Counted from the first letter of the stretch, positions 12,001 to 23,156 are shown. The stretch: 64,000 nt of DNA from Pegea sp. RAD2-039 (GCA_034620365.1 JAQGEQ010000225.1:434001-498000), one strand, 5' to 3'. Notes: generated by a model from the sequence alone, not told the origin. Numbers and translations: made by a program.

Positions 12001-15000
12001 ACAGGTGAAAAACGAAAAACTATATATCGATATGACATCCATAACCACGTGACTGAAATTCTGTATGATGGAATGAGAAATGAGATGACTTATGACATAG
12101 AGTCAGGTGAACTTACTTCAGTTGCTACTCAGACATGCTCGTTGAGATACAGTCGGAACGGGCCACTAGTGGAAAGACAAATTATCAATTTAGAAAGCTT
12201 CACTGCACATTTTGAATATGTTTATGACACACATTTACGTCTAATTAAAGTTGAAGTAAGTCTTTGAATTATTTTGATGGTAATTAAACAACATTTTAAT
12301 GAAATCATTAAATTTAATTCAAAATAATTCACTTGTAGAAACCCATTTCAGCTTTTATTGATTCAATTCACATTTCTTCTCAAAACTCCATTAATTGTCT
12401 TTTTATTCAAATTTTTTGCTTTCAGAGCACGATTAACGGAAGTGAACTTGATGCAGAAAACTATGAATATGATGACGTGTCTGGAAAACAAACCAAGTTT
12501 GCTAGATATAACCTTTTCGATTTAGACAACAATGACTACTCCGTCGGAAGTTACACAATAACGAAAAAGGCCTTTGATGAAAACGGAAGAGTTGTTGAAG
12601 TCTCAATTGATTTGGTAGAGTAAGTGCTCTTATTGAAGATGTTAGGAAGAACTTGTTTAAGTAGTTTTTCAATTAAGTGAAGATTTAATCTTATTTGTGT
12701 CTTTTATTGAAAGTAAACATGATAGCTATGATAACAAATGACATATGCCAGTTTCTTCATTTATTTCTTTATTTTATATTTATACCTCTGCAGTGTTTCT
12801 ATTCTTTTTATATCAATTACTAAATTACTTAAGACCTTTTCATTATCTTTCAGCTCATATTGTTCGCTATAAGAGCTGTAGAATTTGTCACTCGCAGTCA
12901 TGCGTTGAATAAACAAATAAATAAATATCAATAAATAAATCCTAACAACGAATTATGAAGTTTATATTTATATATTATATATATTATACTTATATTTGTG
13001 ATTAGTGTTTGTTAGATTCATGAAGAACTGATTCAAATTATTTCTAAAACTTCTTTTTCAGTGACACTCTATACAATATGATATTAATGTACGGAAACGG
13101 AAAACCGCTTCAACAATTTTCCATGCAAATCGGTGTCTATGGAAACCAAACAAAAACCAGCTACTTATATACACCCGACGGTTCTCTGAGTGAAGTCACA
13201 ATCGATGGTAGATCAACCTGGAAATATAGATATGGATTAAACGGTCAATTAACCGGTGTTTCTAAAAATGGAAATTTCAAATTACTCAACTACGACCAGC
13301 TTGGGAGGTTTGTTAGTCATTTGCTTTTCATATTTTCAACTTCAACTTTGTAGACTCACTTGGTTTAATGAAACACAATATCTATATGATAATGATGGCA
13401 TACTACGACGTATTGGTAATAAAATATTCGAATACGACTCACTTAGAAGATTAACAAGAGCATATCATGTTGATGGTCTTTATGATGTAAGTGAAAATTT
13501 TCTTTCGAGAAGTTTTTAATGTTTTTATTTTAGGTTGAGTATAAATATGATGGATTTAGTCGTTTAACTTCAAGAAAAGATCTTCAACGAAATGAAGTAA
13601 TAAGATTTGTGTATTCGCAAATTAATCATCCCTTAAGGATCACTCATTACTATCTATCAGTCTCAGGTTTGTAACTTTCCAGCCAACAAATTAACTCAAG
13701 CACATGCTCAAAATTTCTCTCATATTTCTTCAATTGAATCTTTAGAATCATTATACATCCTTCGGTACGATCGTGAAGGTTTTATATTTGCTCTGGAACT
13801 ACCTGAGCGAGATCAACTATGGACTATTGCTTGTGATCTTGTAGGAACTCCAGTTGCAGTTATAGACTCTTCAGGAAGAGTTACTAAGCAACTGAGGTAT
13901 GTTTTTTTATCTTTTTTTAGTCTAAACGTTTTTAACATGATTGATTTGCAGTTACAGTCCGTTTGGTGAAGTCCTTCACGAATCCAATAAAAATTTTCAC
14001 TTTCCTTTTGGTTTTCGTGGAGGAGTTTATGATAGAGACACTGGTTTGGTTCATTTTGGTGATATCTCACTAGCAACACCAAATCCTCATCCATTAGTTA
14101 ACCAACAAACCATTCGATTAAGCAGCAACCAGATGTTCTTTGGTGTCGATTACCTACCAGAAACTGGCCAAACAACCACCCCATATATCAGCTGGTTAAT
14201 GAAAGATGAAATTGAAGCTTTTCCTTTTAAACCTTATCAATTAAGTAATCCAACCAATCAGATAACTCCTGATTATCACATGACAAAAGTCACTGATTGG
14301 TTAGAAAAATTAGGTTTTAAACTGAATAATGTGGTTCCTGACATTCAAATTACTTCTAGACAGAAGGTAAGTTGTGATTAAACTAGTCAAATGGGTTTTA
14401 AGTTGTCACGTGATAGGATAAATCCAGCACAGAATGTCAATTAACCCATCATTTATCTTCATACATGAACCTTGATCTTTCAACGCCTTCTTCTCTAGCG
14501 TCTTCATTACGTCATCAAGTCTCGGCTACTCCAAGTAAGACTCTCATATCAAGTCTTCCCAGTCTTCATCTTCTTTTCACAGCTGAATCGCTCTTCATAA
14601 GCGGGATCATTTTATCCATTGATAAAGGATTCGTCCGAACACGAGTGGCTGATGACGCGAGAGCTGACGTCAAACGAGTTGCCAACGTCATCAACAATTC
14701 TCAAATATTGATTGGTCGTCACGCTGATACGTCACCAGTCGTAGCGCACGTGCGTCGCGACGGAAGTGATTGTATCTTCCTCTTTAAAAACGTCACAAAC
14801 TTCAATAGAGACGTTCAAGCTCTCCGCTTGCCGCAAGGGGGCAGTAAAGAGCTATTCGAAGGCGTCGTCACCTCGTTACAAGGCAACCACGTTAATATTA
14901 AAACTGATCACATGATCTTAGTGATCGCTTACGTCAGCAACGGAGAAGTCCATGTGACGTCACAAGGAGTGAATTTTGTGTCTTTGAAAGAAGAGGTTGC

Positions 15001-15229
15001 TCGTACTATGGCTGATTGTAACGCGCGATCTGAACAAGAAGCGTGGAATCGCGAGTTATTGAAGATCAAACTGGAAGAGAAGACTCGATGGAATGTTTAT
15101 GAACGTAAACAGATCTTGCTGCGAGGAAGACTTGACAACTACGTGGTCCGTAGCTACTGGGAGCCAACTCAATACCCTGAACTAATTGATTCAAGTCGAA
15201 ATGTTATTTTTGAGAAGATAGGAGCGTGA
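1..15229 (+). CDS. TENM: Teneurin (type II transmembrane adhesion protein), 5' end outside window
   Basis: This is a teneurin, a single-pass type II surface protein that mediates cell adhesion and neuronal partner matching. I traced 34 exons whose phases all agree. They sum to 7536 bases, i.e. 2511 codons plus stop, close to the extracellular length of known teneurins. The domain order is canonical: a basic cytoplasmic tail, one membrane helix, eight EGF modules, a cysteine-rich strip, FN-plug, NHL propeller, YD-repeat barrel, and a C-terminal toxin-like/TCAP region. Most of the cytoplasmic domain and the start codon lie upstream of base 1. Exon coordinates are given in the five part-entries. 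Introns 3 and 28 carry repeats. Family identity is very sure; single splice sites, especially exons 8, 16 and 21, are less so. Confidence 0.95.
1108..1373 (-). repeat. CR1-like LINE 3' end (copy A), in teneurin intron 3
   Basis: A 3' fragment of the same LINE found nearly whole at 24.9-29.1 kb, inserted antisense to teneurin. It begins with a (TTTA)n-type tail next to CAATAAACGC and contains the shared AACATCTATTTAGTCAAAAA block. It is cut at GGTTCAACTTCTT, the same place as copy C. Confidence 0.85.
1440..1670. promoter_or_regulatory. GC-richer intronic stretch with inverted CCAAT, two CACGTG boxes and YY1-type site
   Basis: Inside teneurin intron 3 the composition shifts and promoter-type motifs cluster: inverted CCAAT (ATTGG, 1479-1483), CACGTG at 1562-1567 and 1643-1648, and GCCGCCAT at 1592-1599. 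This could be an internal promoter for a shorter teneurin, an enhancer, or part of an unrecognised mobile element. I see no clear first exon directly after it. Confidence 0.3.
2607..5872 (+). other. TENM: Teneurin exons 5-9: eight EGF modules
   Basis: Exons are 2607-2708, 3823-4020, 4072-4272, 4521-4742 and 5723-5872, all phase 1 at both ends. They encode one, two, two, two and one EGF modules, eight in total as in vertebrate teneurins. Modules 1, 3, 4, 6, 7 and 8 have six cysteines. Modules 2 ([16 protein letters not shown]) and 5 ([18 protein letters not shown]) lack the third cysteine and have tyrosine near that place. In vertebrate teneurins these same two modules have a free cysteine that pairs between chains and makes a covalent dimer. 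Exon 8 could also start at the AG just before base 4552, in the same phase. Confidence 0.93.
5946..9828 (+). other. TENM: Teneurin exons 10-20: cysteine-rich strip, FN-plug and NHL propeller
   Basis: Exons are 5946-6159, 6599-6718, 6835-7117, 7177-7444, 7497-7760, 7813-7964, 8016-8196, 8540-8751, 8993-9162, 9265-9390 and 9645-9828. Exon 10 has [10 protein letters not shown] and the PDPV motif after the EGF block. Exon 11 has the carboxypeptidase-regulatory-like strand ([20 protein letters not shown]). Exon 13 has [10 protein letters not shown] and ends [12 protein letters not shown], both teneurin signatures. Exons 14-20 carry NHL-type blades such as [32 protein letters not shown] and [17 protein letters not shown]. 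The NHL propeller is the partner-recognition module in vertebrate teneurins. The donor after exon 16 is a weak GTGCTG. Confidence 0.9.
10120..14366 (+). other. TENM: Teneurin exons 21-33: YD-repeat barrel with an insertion at its end
   Basis: Exons are 10120-10374, 10426-10513, 10566-10862, 10911-11299, 11484-11687, 11733-11952, 12005-12255, 12426-12619, 13062-13307, 13354-13486, 13534-13666, 13746-13896 and 13952-14366. They encode the tyrosine/aspartate-repeat shell related to bacterial Rhs proteins. Landmarks are [64 protein letters not shown] and [18 protein letters not shown]. After HFG, where teneurins normally continue at once into DYD..GRWTTPD, there are about 27 extra residues before [12 protein letters not shown]. 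Exon 21 was placed at the AG ending at 10119 because earlier acceptors break the phase. Confidence 0.88.
12700..12945 (+). repeat. Short interspersed repeat, family 2, in teneurin intron 28
   Basis: A roughly 230-base unit with landmarks CCTCTGCAGTGTTTCTATTC, then GAGCTGTAGAATTTGTCACT and CGCAGTCATGCGTTGAATAA, ending in a (AAAT)n-type tail. The same unit recurs at about 32990-33215 and, reversed, at about 56490-56655. The repeated tail and scattered positions suggest a SINE or small non-autonomous element. I see no coding capacity. Confidence 0.75.
14417..15229 (+). other. TENM: Teneurin exon 34: C-terminal toxin-like region and TCAP-like peptide
   Basis: The last exon starts after a 50-base intron (14367-14416) and ends at the stop at 15227-15229. 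It encodes the linker leaving the barrel and the domain related to bacterial GHH nucleases. The glycine-histidine-histidine catalytic motif is not evident, as in other animal teneurins. The final 39 residues (15110-15226) begin [11 protein letters not shown] and contain [14 protein letters not shown]. They match the teneurin C-terminal associated peptide, whose vertebrate form has VEQYPELADSANNIQF. A basic ERK precedes it, but no strong dibasic cleavage site is visible. No amidation glycine-basic end is present; the protein ends IGA. Confidence 0.88.
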
Positions 15230-15278
15230 TAAAGATCTCATAATCACTACACTGTGATATCTGATAAATCATAGAAGA

Positions 15279-15556
15279 TCAGAAGATGCTCCTGATCGGA
15301 AGTTGCTCCTAATCAGTAGTTGCTCCTCATCAGCAGTTACTCCTCATCAGCAGTTACTCCTCATCAGCAGTTACTCCTAATCAGCAGTTACTCCTAATCA
15401 GCAGTTACTCCTAATCAGCAGTTGCTCCTAATCAGAAGGTGCTCCTAATCAGCAGTTGCTAACTCATCAGCAGTTGCTCCTAATCAGCAGTTGCTCCTAA
15501 TCAGAAGATACTCTTCATCAGCAGTTGCTCCTAATCAGCAGTTGCTAACTCATTTT
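15279..15556. repeat. 17-base tandem repeat (about 16 copies) just after the teneurin stop
   Basis: Imperfect head-to-tail copies of CAGTTACTCCTCATCAG, with C/A and A/G variants, begin about 50 bases after the stop codon, probably within the 3' UTR. Since 17 is not a multiple of three and the array follows the stop, it is non-coding. A few units differ (GCTAACTCATCAG, AGAAGATACTCTTCATCAG). Confidence 0.9.
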
Positions 15557-17536
15557 CTATCTTCCACTGTGACGAAGTTGTAACTTTTGTAACAATTTTC
15601 CAAGTTTGAAATGTGATTAAAAGTAGTGAAGGGTTCCACCGTCTTCATCACTTACATCATCGTATATTATTGTCGGTCACCAAGCTGGCTTCCTTGAAAG
15701 TATTTTTATTTATTCTTTTTTTGTTTATTTCTAATAATGTTTTGTTACTATTGCATTTTTTTTCTTTTCAAATTATATTTTCAGTTTATTCAGACATTAG
15801 GAAATGTTTTTTAAACAATCCCTTGACTTTTTACGATATCATTAATAAAAATAATAAAATCGAACATAAAAAATTAACAAAAAGAGATTAGTTTCATCTC
15901 ATCAGCTTTTTAATCTAAAAGATCTTTCAGTCAGATGATCTGTTAGACACTGTCTGTATCTAAAACGTCAATCACTTTGGCACTAGAGGTTTCAGGACAC
16001 AGGAATTTATTTTCTTATTATAGCTTTATTTAGAGATTATAAATCTATTTTAAGTAGATAACTTCCCTCAGATGAGCGATAAAATAGATTTGATGAGGAG
16101 AGAGTTTAGGAAACAAAAATAGTCATTAGGCTGTTTACTGTTTGGTTTTATTAAAACTTCAAGAACTTTTCGTAAAGATATCATTAAAAGACCACACTAA
16201 AACTCAACTGAATCTGTTGTTAGTGTTGCTAATGTCGTCTTGATAAGTAGAAAAATTTCTCATTATTTTATCATTTAAACTTTAAATATAAATTGAACTT
16301 GATTAGTAAATAAACAGCTTAAGTTCCTTGAGTAACTTTTTAATCAGCATAATCTTTAAGTTGAGTTTACATTAGTGTTAAGAGCTTTTTCATCTTATGA
16401 ACTGCTAGCACTAAAACACTGATAGCTAAAATGTTTTATTTATGTTTCAAAATGATTTTTTTAATTTTCTGGAAAGTAACAAACAACTAAACATGATTTT
16501 TAAATCTAGCTTTTGAACATTTCTTTGTCAGCTATGGTTTTAATACTTTTAAAACAAATCTGAAACAGCTTTCAATAATTACTTTTTATCTTGTTCATTA
16601 TTCTTTCTATTTTGCCGTTATTGATATTTATTAATAGTTTGTTCATTTTAAAACTATTATTCAAATTAGTGATGAATTATTCAATGAAATATTCAGTTCG
16701 TTATCTTTAAAATTCGTAAATAAACATTTCAAAGCATTTTTGAAAACAAAAATAGTTTATGACAAGTAACTAGTGTCTGCTTAGAAATTAAAACAATCAA
16801 AAAGTTACAAAAATTTGAAGCTTAGTGAAAGAAAAAGTCTTTTAAGCAAGATTAAATTTTTCATTTAACGATTATTTTTCAAGCTAATGTGCTTTGAATA
16901 AAATTTAATTTAAAATAATTATTGTTTTACGGTTTTAATCTTTTTGAGTTTTTATTTGATATAAAATCATTTTAAGTTACTTTGAGCTTTTCTAAAAGGG
17001 ACTATCTACCTCTTTGAGATCAGCAGCTAATCTGAAAGAGCTGGTAACTAAATACTTGTCCAAATAGTGTTCTTAACGCAAATCATCTTCTCTATTAGTA
17101 TTCATTTTATTTAATTGGACAGAATTTTTGCTCACTAAAAATTCAACCAAAAAACCAAAGATTGTCTGACAAAAGTAAGAGTTGAAAGATTTTATTTGTT
17201 TTAATATTTTGTTGAAACAAAATTTTTAATTCAAAGGTGTCTTACTGATTAAATCAAAATTCATTTAATTTCTTTTAAACAAATTTTAAAGCTGTAGAAA
17301 TAAAAATAAATAAATAATTTTATCTGAACTGTAATTTCATACAACAAACAATTAACATTTTTTGAAAATTTTCAATTTTTGTATGAAGATAGATACAGAA
17401 TATCAACACAGCAATCTAAAAATTGTAATATATTCTATACCAAAATCTAAATTACTTAAAATAATTACATTTGTAAGAAATATAAATTCACAAAAAAAAA
17501 GTTAAATTTTTCAAACTGAATTTAATTCAAATTTTG
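15557..17536. other. AT-rich intergenic stretch after teneurin
   Basis: No convincing gene. AATAAAA-type sequences near 15840-15860 could serve as the teneurin poly(A) signal. The reading frame at 15613-15891 is low-complexity and has no splice or family support. Confidence 0.5.
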
Positions 17537-18215
17537 GTTTGAATTCTTTTATATTTTTATTGGCATCGATGCCATATCAAGTTAGTGATATCAAAAATAT
17601 CGAATCTGTTCAGGCCACATTTACAAGATTAGTATGCAGGAAACTTAATATTAAATATGATAGTTATAAACATCGTCTCAGTTTCTTCAATTTAAATACT
17701 TGGAAAATCGACGGATCAAATACGACTTAATTCTTATTTTTAAATTATCCATAATTTAGATGACCTTTAGTTTGATGATTTCTTTTCCATTAGTCCTTCC
17801 CTCAAGTTATACCAGCTCAGACGACACACTTACACCTTAATAAGCTCATATCACCTGGTACATTGGTCAGATAAATTTGTTCTCATACCGCACAATTAGT
17901 ACATGGAACCAGCTGCCATCAGATATTATCATGTCAGAATCACTCGCGTTGCTTAAGAAGAAGTTGAACCTTTATAATATCGCCACAATTGTCATTTCTA
18001 AACTTTGGCTTTCCCATTTTTCTATATTACCAACATTCTATGTAATTGTTCACTGTTATTTGCTTTGAGGACTACCGAAATGTCATGTGTTACATCTTTT
18101 GCTTTCTATATTTTAGAATAAATAGATGTTATTTGTGAGAATGTGTATTTCCAAGAGGTGCTCTCTTCAGACACCCTCCTTTGCATTTATTGTAATAAAT
18201 AGATAAATTTTTCTT
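17537..18215 (+). repeat. CR1-like LINE 3' part (copy B)
   Basis: A 5'-truncated LINE copy in plus orientation. It encodes remnants of the reverse transcriptase C-terminus (ATFTRLVCRKLNIKYDSYKH, then TISTWNQLPSDI) broken by stops, followed by the family 3' UTR ending in GTAATAAATAGATAAAT. It matches copy D on the other strand. It is non-functional. Confidence 0.88.
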
Positions 18216-19424
18216 AATTTAGGGCTAAACGTTGATTGAAAGCTAAAAGCTGACATTATCTCTGAACAATCATACTTAAAATTTAGTTTAAGAATTTTAT
18301 TAGATTTTAACAAAACAATTTCAAATTTAGAGTAACACTAAAATCAAAAATAAATTATTAGTAAAATATTAGAAATAATTTGAGTTGTAACTTGACATTT
18401 ATTGTTACAGTTGATAAGTGAACAAATTGTTAAATATAATAACTATTAAAATATCTTTAATAATACAAAGAAGATAAACTTTTTTAGAATATAACAACTG
18501 TATTACAAATGTTATCAATTAGTTATTTGTTATTTAGAAAGAAATTTTATAACTGAAAAAATAACAATTTAAGGAATTTAATTTTGAAAATTAAATTAAA
18601 TTGTAAAAGTATTAAATCAAAGTTTAAGCTTTTAGCAAATATAATTTGTTGTTTTGTTGGATAAATCATTTAGAAAAAATTTCTTTCTATTATGTTGTAA
18701 ATAGTGAATTTTTTAACAGATATAGTTGTAAATTTACTAATCAAAACATATAATTTTAAAATCATTTTCAATTTTAAGTTTTTACTTCGGGTTTTCTACT
18801 CTTTAAATCTTATATAAACTCGCTAAGAAAATTAGGCTTATTTAGATATCAAAGAAATTTAATTATAATAATTATAAATAATTTTGTATTAAAACATTTA
18901 TCGGATTAAGCTAGAAAAGTCAAACCTTAATTAGTTTTTATACAAAGTTTAATAAAACTAGAACTAAATACGAATTAGTTTAAACTACATCAAGTTAATT
19001 GTATATTTTCAATGAGCAAAAAAAAGATGTTTATAAGAGTTGATAAAAAACATTTTTGCTTGTAAGAAGACTTAGATGTATTTTAGACGATATTTTGGAG
19101 ATAAATAACTTTTGATTATTTGACAAAGTTTAGACTAATATCATTAGCTTCTAATTTTTTATTTATGCTCAAATAATATTTTTTAACAGCTAAAGAAATT
19201 ATACTTTAAATTTTTACACATATTAACTAATTTTATAACAACAAATTACAATTTCAAACAAAAGTTTATTTCCTTTTACAAAGTCTGTATAGAATCAATC
19301 TTATGTCTATCCAGCAAAATAATTAGATTTTTAATTTAATTTTCAAGAATTCAGTATTCGTTAGTCTTGGCTTTATACGAATCACACAAGAACAATAATT
19401 GGTTTTATATATAATATTTTTTTT
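18216..19424. other. AT-rich stretch without a visible gene
   Basis: Very AT-rich with dense stops on both strands. I see no coding, RNA or repeat structure I can support. Confidence 0.5.
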
Positions 19425-19674
19425 ATTTATTATAATAAAAGGAAAGGAGGGTGCCTGAAGAGAGCACCTCCCGCTAACAGACATTCTCATAAATAATATC
19501 TATTTAGTCAAAAATATAGAAAGCAAAAGATGTAACTGAAATGGTATTTCAGTAGCACTCAAAGCATATAACAATGAACAATTACATAGAATGTTAATAA
19601 TATAAAAAAAGAGAAAAAAAATCATAGTTTAGAAATGAGAATTGTTGGCAATATTATAACGGTTCAACTTCTTT
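19425..19674 (-). repeat. CR1-like LINE 3' end (copy C)
   Basis: Antisense 3' UTR fragment with GGGTGCCTGAAGAGAGCACC and the CTATTTAGTCAAAAATATAG block. It is truncated at GGTTCAACTTCTT, the same point as copy A, which suggests a shared truncation hotspot or a duplicated fragment. Confidence 0.85.
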
Positions 19675-20499
19675 TTGAAAAAAAATAATTAAAGAAAGAA
19701 AATAACTTTCTGGTTGAAACTTTCTTAGTTTTTGAAATAAATATAACTTCTGTATAAATATCTAAATTAACTATAGAATAAATAAACATTTGCTACAATC
19801 AATAAAATTCTAATTTTTATCTTAAATATTAAATCTGTTTAACTTCAGCTTGAACAGAACAAGTGATATACAAATTATTAATTGTAAAATTTTCTTCCAA
19901 AATATAATCGTTTATCAGAAATGTGTTTAATAGAAGCTAGTAATGTTAAAAAATAAATTTGCTGTGTTTGAGTTAACAAGAAAACTAAATTAAACTAGTT
20001 TCAACAAAATAAAAAAATGTCAGTGGTTATTAGTTTAATCTGTTGTAGTTTTCTGAATTATATTCTATTATTTTAATATTTGCTTAATTTTTATCATAAA
20101 ATATTTCTAAAACTTCTGTTTATTGTGTATATTCTTAGAGAACAAGCTCTTGAAATATTCAAAGATCAAATGTTTATTCAAAACTCTAGCACTAACAGAG
20201 TCTCATATAAAAGCAAGTTTTAGGTTTAACAAATTTTTTAAATTATTTTATTCATTTGAACCCAACAATAATAACTAATAAAAGTTTTCTTTTATTTCAT
20301 CACTATAATTGATTTAGAAAATATAAACTATAATAATAATATGCACAATAAGAATATGAAAAATATAATGATGATAAAGCTTGCTTCAGCTAAGAACGGT
20401 CATTCTGGGTGTGTTATGAGTGATGATATTAAAAACAAATCAGAATTAGTGAGATACAAAATACAAGTTGTTAGGGTTCCTTTTTATCTTGGGGGCTAG

Positions 20500-21110
20500 T
20501 TTTCGACAAATACAATGGAAATGAAGGTGCTGAGTTCGCTTTCGACATCTTCCATGTCCTCTTGAACGTTAGCACCATAGCTAAAAATGTGTGTCTATTT
20601 TAGACTAATTTTTGTTCAAAAGTCTAACAGGCAGACAAAAATCGGTCTATCAGCATCTGTAGGTCTTTTACTGAATGCAACAATTGCTTCATCACGGATC
20701 AATCACGGATCTCATTTAACTTGATCTTTAGATATGATTTCTGAAAAGACTTTTGCCAGATCAAGAATGAACGCAGATTCCTTTAAAAGAAACATGATTT
20801 GTTTAAGTCATTGAGAAAAAGTCCTAAAGAGCGTTGGGACAAATCCTCATTTTATTTCGCTTTTGATTGTGGTAAATGGTTCGAGGCAGCTTCTATTGGA
20901 CATTAGTGCTCGTGTGAAATGATTTCACCATATCAAAGAGACTTGCCAATCTTCCTCAATATCGGGAACAAGGTAAAGAGCCTTATACAGGACAAAGTCG
21001 AGCTATAGATGAAGGATATATCCTAACAAGATGATGTCCAGCAAATACTAAAAGCGTGGGTGTCGCTAGGAAACTTTGTGCATGAAAAATACTTTTCCAA
21101 ATCATATTGA
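20500..21110 (-). pseudogene. Decayed coding relic, possibly LINE ORF1-like
   Basis: A tract noticeably richer in GC than its surroundings, lying directly outside the left arm of the inverted repeat. On the minus strand I read broken pieces such as LIRDEAIVAFSKRPTDADRP followed by IFVCLLDF, then past an AG, YGANVQEDMEDVESELSTFI ending at a stop. The phrase ADRPIFVCLLDF resembles the RNA-binding part of LINE ORF1 proteins, but stops and shifts interrupt every frame. Plus-strand frames also show pieces (ERWDKSSFYFAFDCGKWFEA). I cannot assign it firmly. Confidence 0.3.
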
Positions 21111-21837
21111 CAGACTTATAAAATCGATGGAACAAAATGGCTTTTAGAATATTTGACGGTTTTATTTAAGCAGATGGACAATAAACTTTCTTTTTATTAA
21201 GATGTAAAGAATAATTAAGTATTTTCATAAATATTAAATTTATCTACCAACTATATTTACTGGTTTTATTTCTAAATAAGAAATTTTCTAAATTGACTTT
21301 TCAATAAAGTTAAGTTTAAAAATATTTATGTCTACTAAAATTATTCACAAGTTCTCTTTGTAAAACAAAATCTAAATTTGAGAGCTTTTACACAAACATG
21401 ATATAAAACTACAACAAAAGCATTTTAATTTTAATACTGATATCATATCAATTGTAAATTAATCATATTGACATATTTATCGAGTGTAGGTAACTAATTA
21501 CTAAGACATATGACTAATATTTTAGCAACAATCACTACAGAATTATATAAGACGGATGATTTAAAGAATAGTTGAATTCAACATCTAGAAACATTTGATC
21601 AATAGAACAGTCTTTACTACAACTACTGCTCCACATCTTTAGCAGCAAAAGACATAATCAAAAGCACTGATCTTAGTAATTCCATAAAAGCCTTTCAAAA
21701 AGAAATCGAATAAAATGATTTTAAATTCTACAATTTATTTCATTTAGTAGTAAATAAAATAGCTGACTAGCCTGTGATGTTTGCTTTCAAACTAAATCAT
21801 TCTTACTTTCAAATATAAGCAATTAAGTTTATGAGCT

Positions 21838-21843
21838 TTTATT
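21838..21843 (-). terminator. Poly(A) signal of the left secreted-repeat gene
   Basis: AATAAA on the minus strand, 77 bases after the stop codon, identical to the right copy. Confidence 0.6.
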
Positions 21844-21920
21844 GTTAACAGATTTCATTTTAGTTTTAATATTATAGATTGACTTGAGAAGAATTTTGAA
21901 GTGATTATCCTTGAAGTGAT

Positions 21921-23156
21921 TTATTCAGTCTTTTCAGTTGCTTTTTCTGCAAATTAAAAAAATATTTTTTTTAGTATTTAGATTGAAGTTTTTCTTGAAA
22001 CTATTAATTAATCATTTACCTTCAACTTTAGCATCTTTGTTGTTTTCATCTCCCAAAACTCCAGCTGTAAGATCTACAGCACCACCTGCAAGATCTAAAA
22101 CTCCATGAGCAGCATGATGAAGAAGTCTTGAATATAAAATCATATTATCACAACTTAATTATTGTATAAAAAAATTTAATTGTGATTTAAAAAACGTTAA
22201 AATAAACGATCTTTGAATGTTTTACTAAAAACTAAAACATAAAAAATAAAGTTTAGTTTGAAAATGATGTAAAAAATACTTAAATCAAAACATTTAATCA
22301 CACTTTTATTCTTAAACTCACCCAATAAGTAGGTCATCATCTGAAACAGAAAATTGAAAATTATAATTCTTGAAATTCAACTTTTTTCATTTAGATTAAT
22401 TTTTAAACTTTAAAGAAGTTCTTTAAGACTTTTTTATTTTAGATTTATATTTTTCACTAAGAACATTAAAGGCAATTAGTGCCTAGCAATAAATCATTAA
22501 TGATCTTTAAATCTATTAGAAAAATTTCTATTTTTTGAAGCAATCATTTTATCTACTGAATGACTAAAGAGTTAAACAAATATTAACCATTTTCTTTATC
22601 TTGACTGACTGCAGGAACATTTTCTGATTCAACATCTTTATTTTCTTCATCTCCGTGTCTACGAAGGTCTTCAACATTTCTAGTAAAAAGTGGATCTAGA
22701 ACACGATGATGAAGACGATAGAAACGATGATCTTTGGAGAAAGGATATAATATTATTTAGATTATAGTCTTTTTTTGAAATTATTAATTAATCATTTACC
22801 TTCAACTTCAGCATCTTTGTTGTTTTCATCTCCCAAAACTCCAGCTGTAAGATCTACAGCACCGTGTGCAAGATTTAAAACTCCATGAGCAGCATGATGA
22901 AGAAGTCTTGAATATAAAATCATATTATCACAACTTAATTTCGATTTCAAACCAGATGTGGAAATAATCAGAAAGTAACTTACCCAATAAGAAAATCTTT
23001 TTGAGGTTCTAGAAAATAAGTTCAAGTTTAAATAACTAGTTGTACATATAATTATTTGTTGTTACCTTCTTCTTCAATATCCATGTCAGAAACAGGGAAT
23101 GCTTGAGCTGTGAAAACCACGAGGAAGAAAACTAGACAGAAAGTAACTTTTGACAT
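21921..23156 (-). CDS. Secreted repeat protein, 172 residues (left copy)
   Basis: Unrecognised gene, the mirror copy of the one at 29433. Exons on the minus strand are 23066-23156, 22984-23008, 22800-22906, 22588-22731, 22322-22340, 22020-22126 and 21921-21946. They keep phase and encode a signal peptide (MSKVTFCLVFFLVVFTAQA) and three repeat modules. It differs from the right copy in two residues that I noticed: LAHGAV instead of LAGGAV in module 1 (three adjacent base changes), and NVPA instead of NAPA in the middle module. One silent change sits in an arginine codon. The frame is intact, so both copies may be expressed. See the right copy for the architecture. Confidence 0.75.

Noticed and set aside
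14049-14150. Possible hidden intron explaining the teneurin insertion
   Set aside because: Candidate donor GTGATA and acceptors such as AACCAG or AGCAG do not restore the reading frame, and the segment is open throughout.
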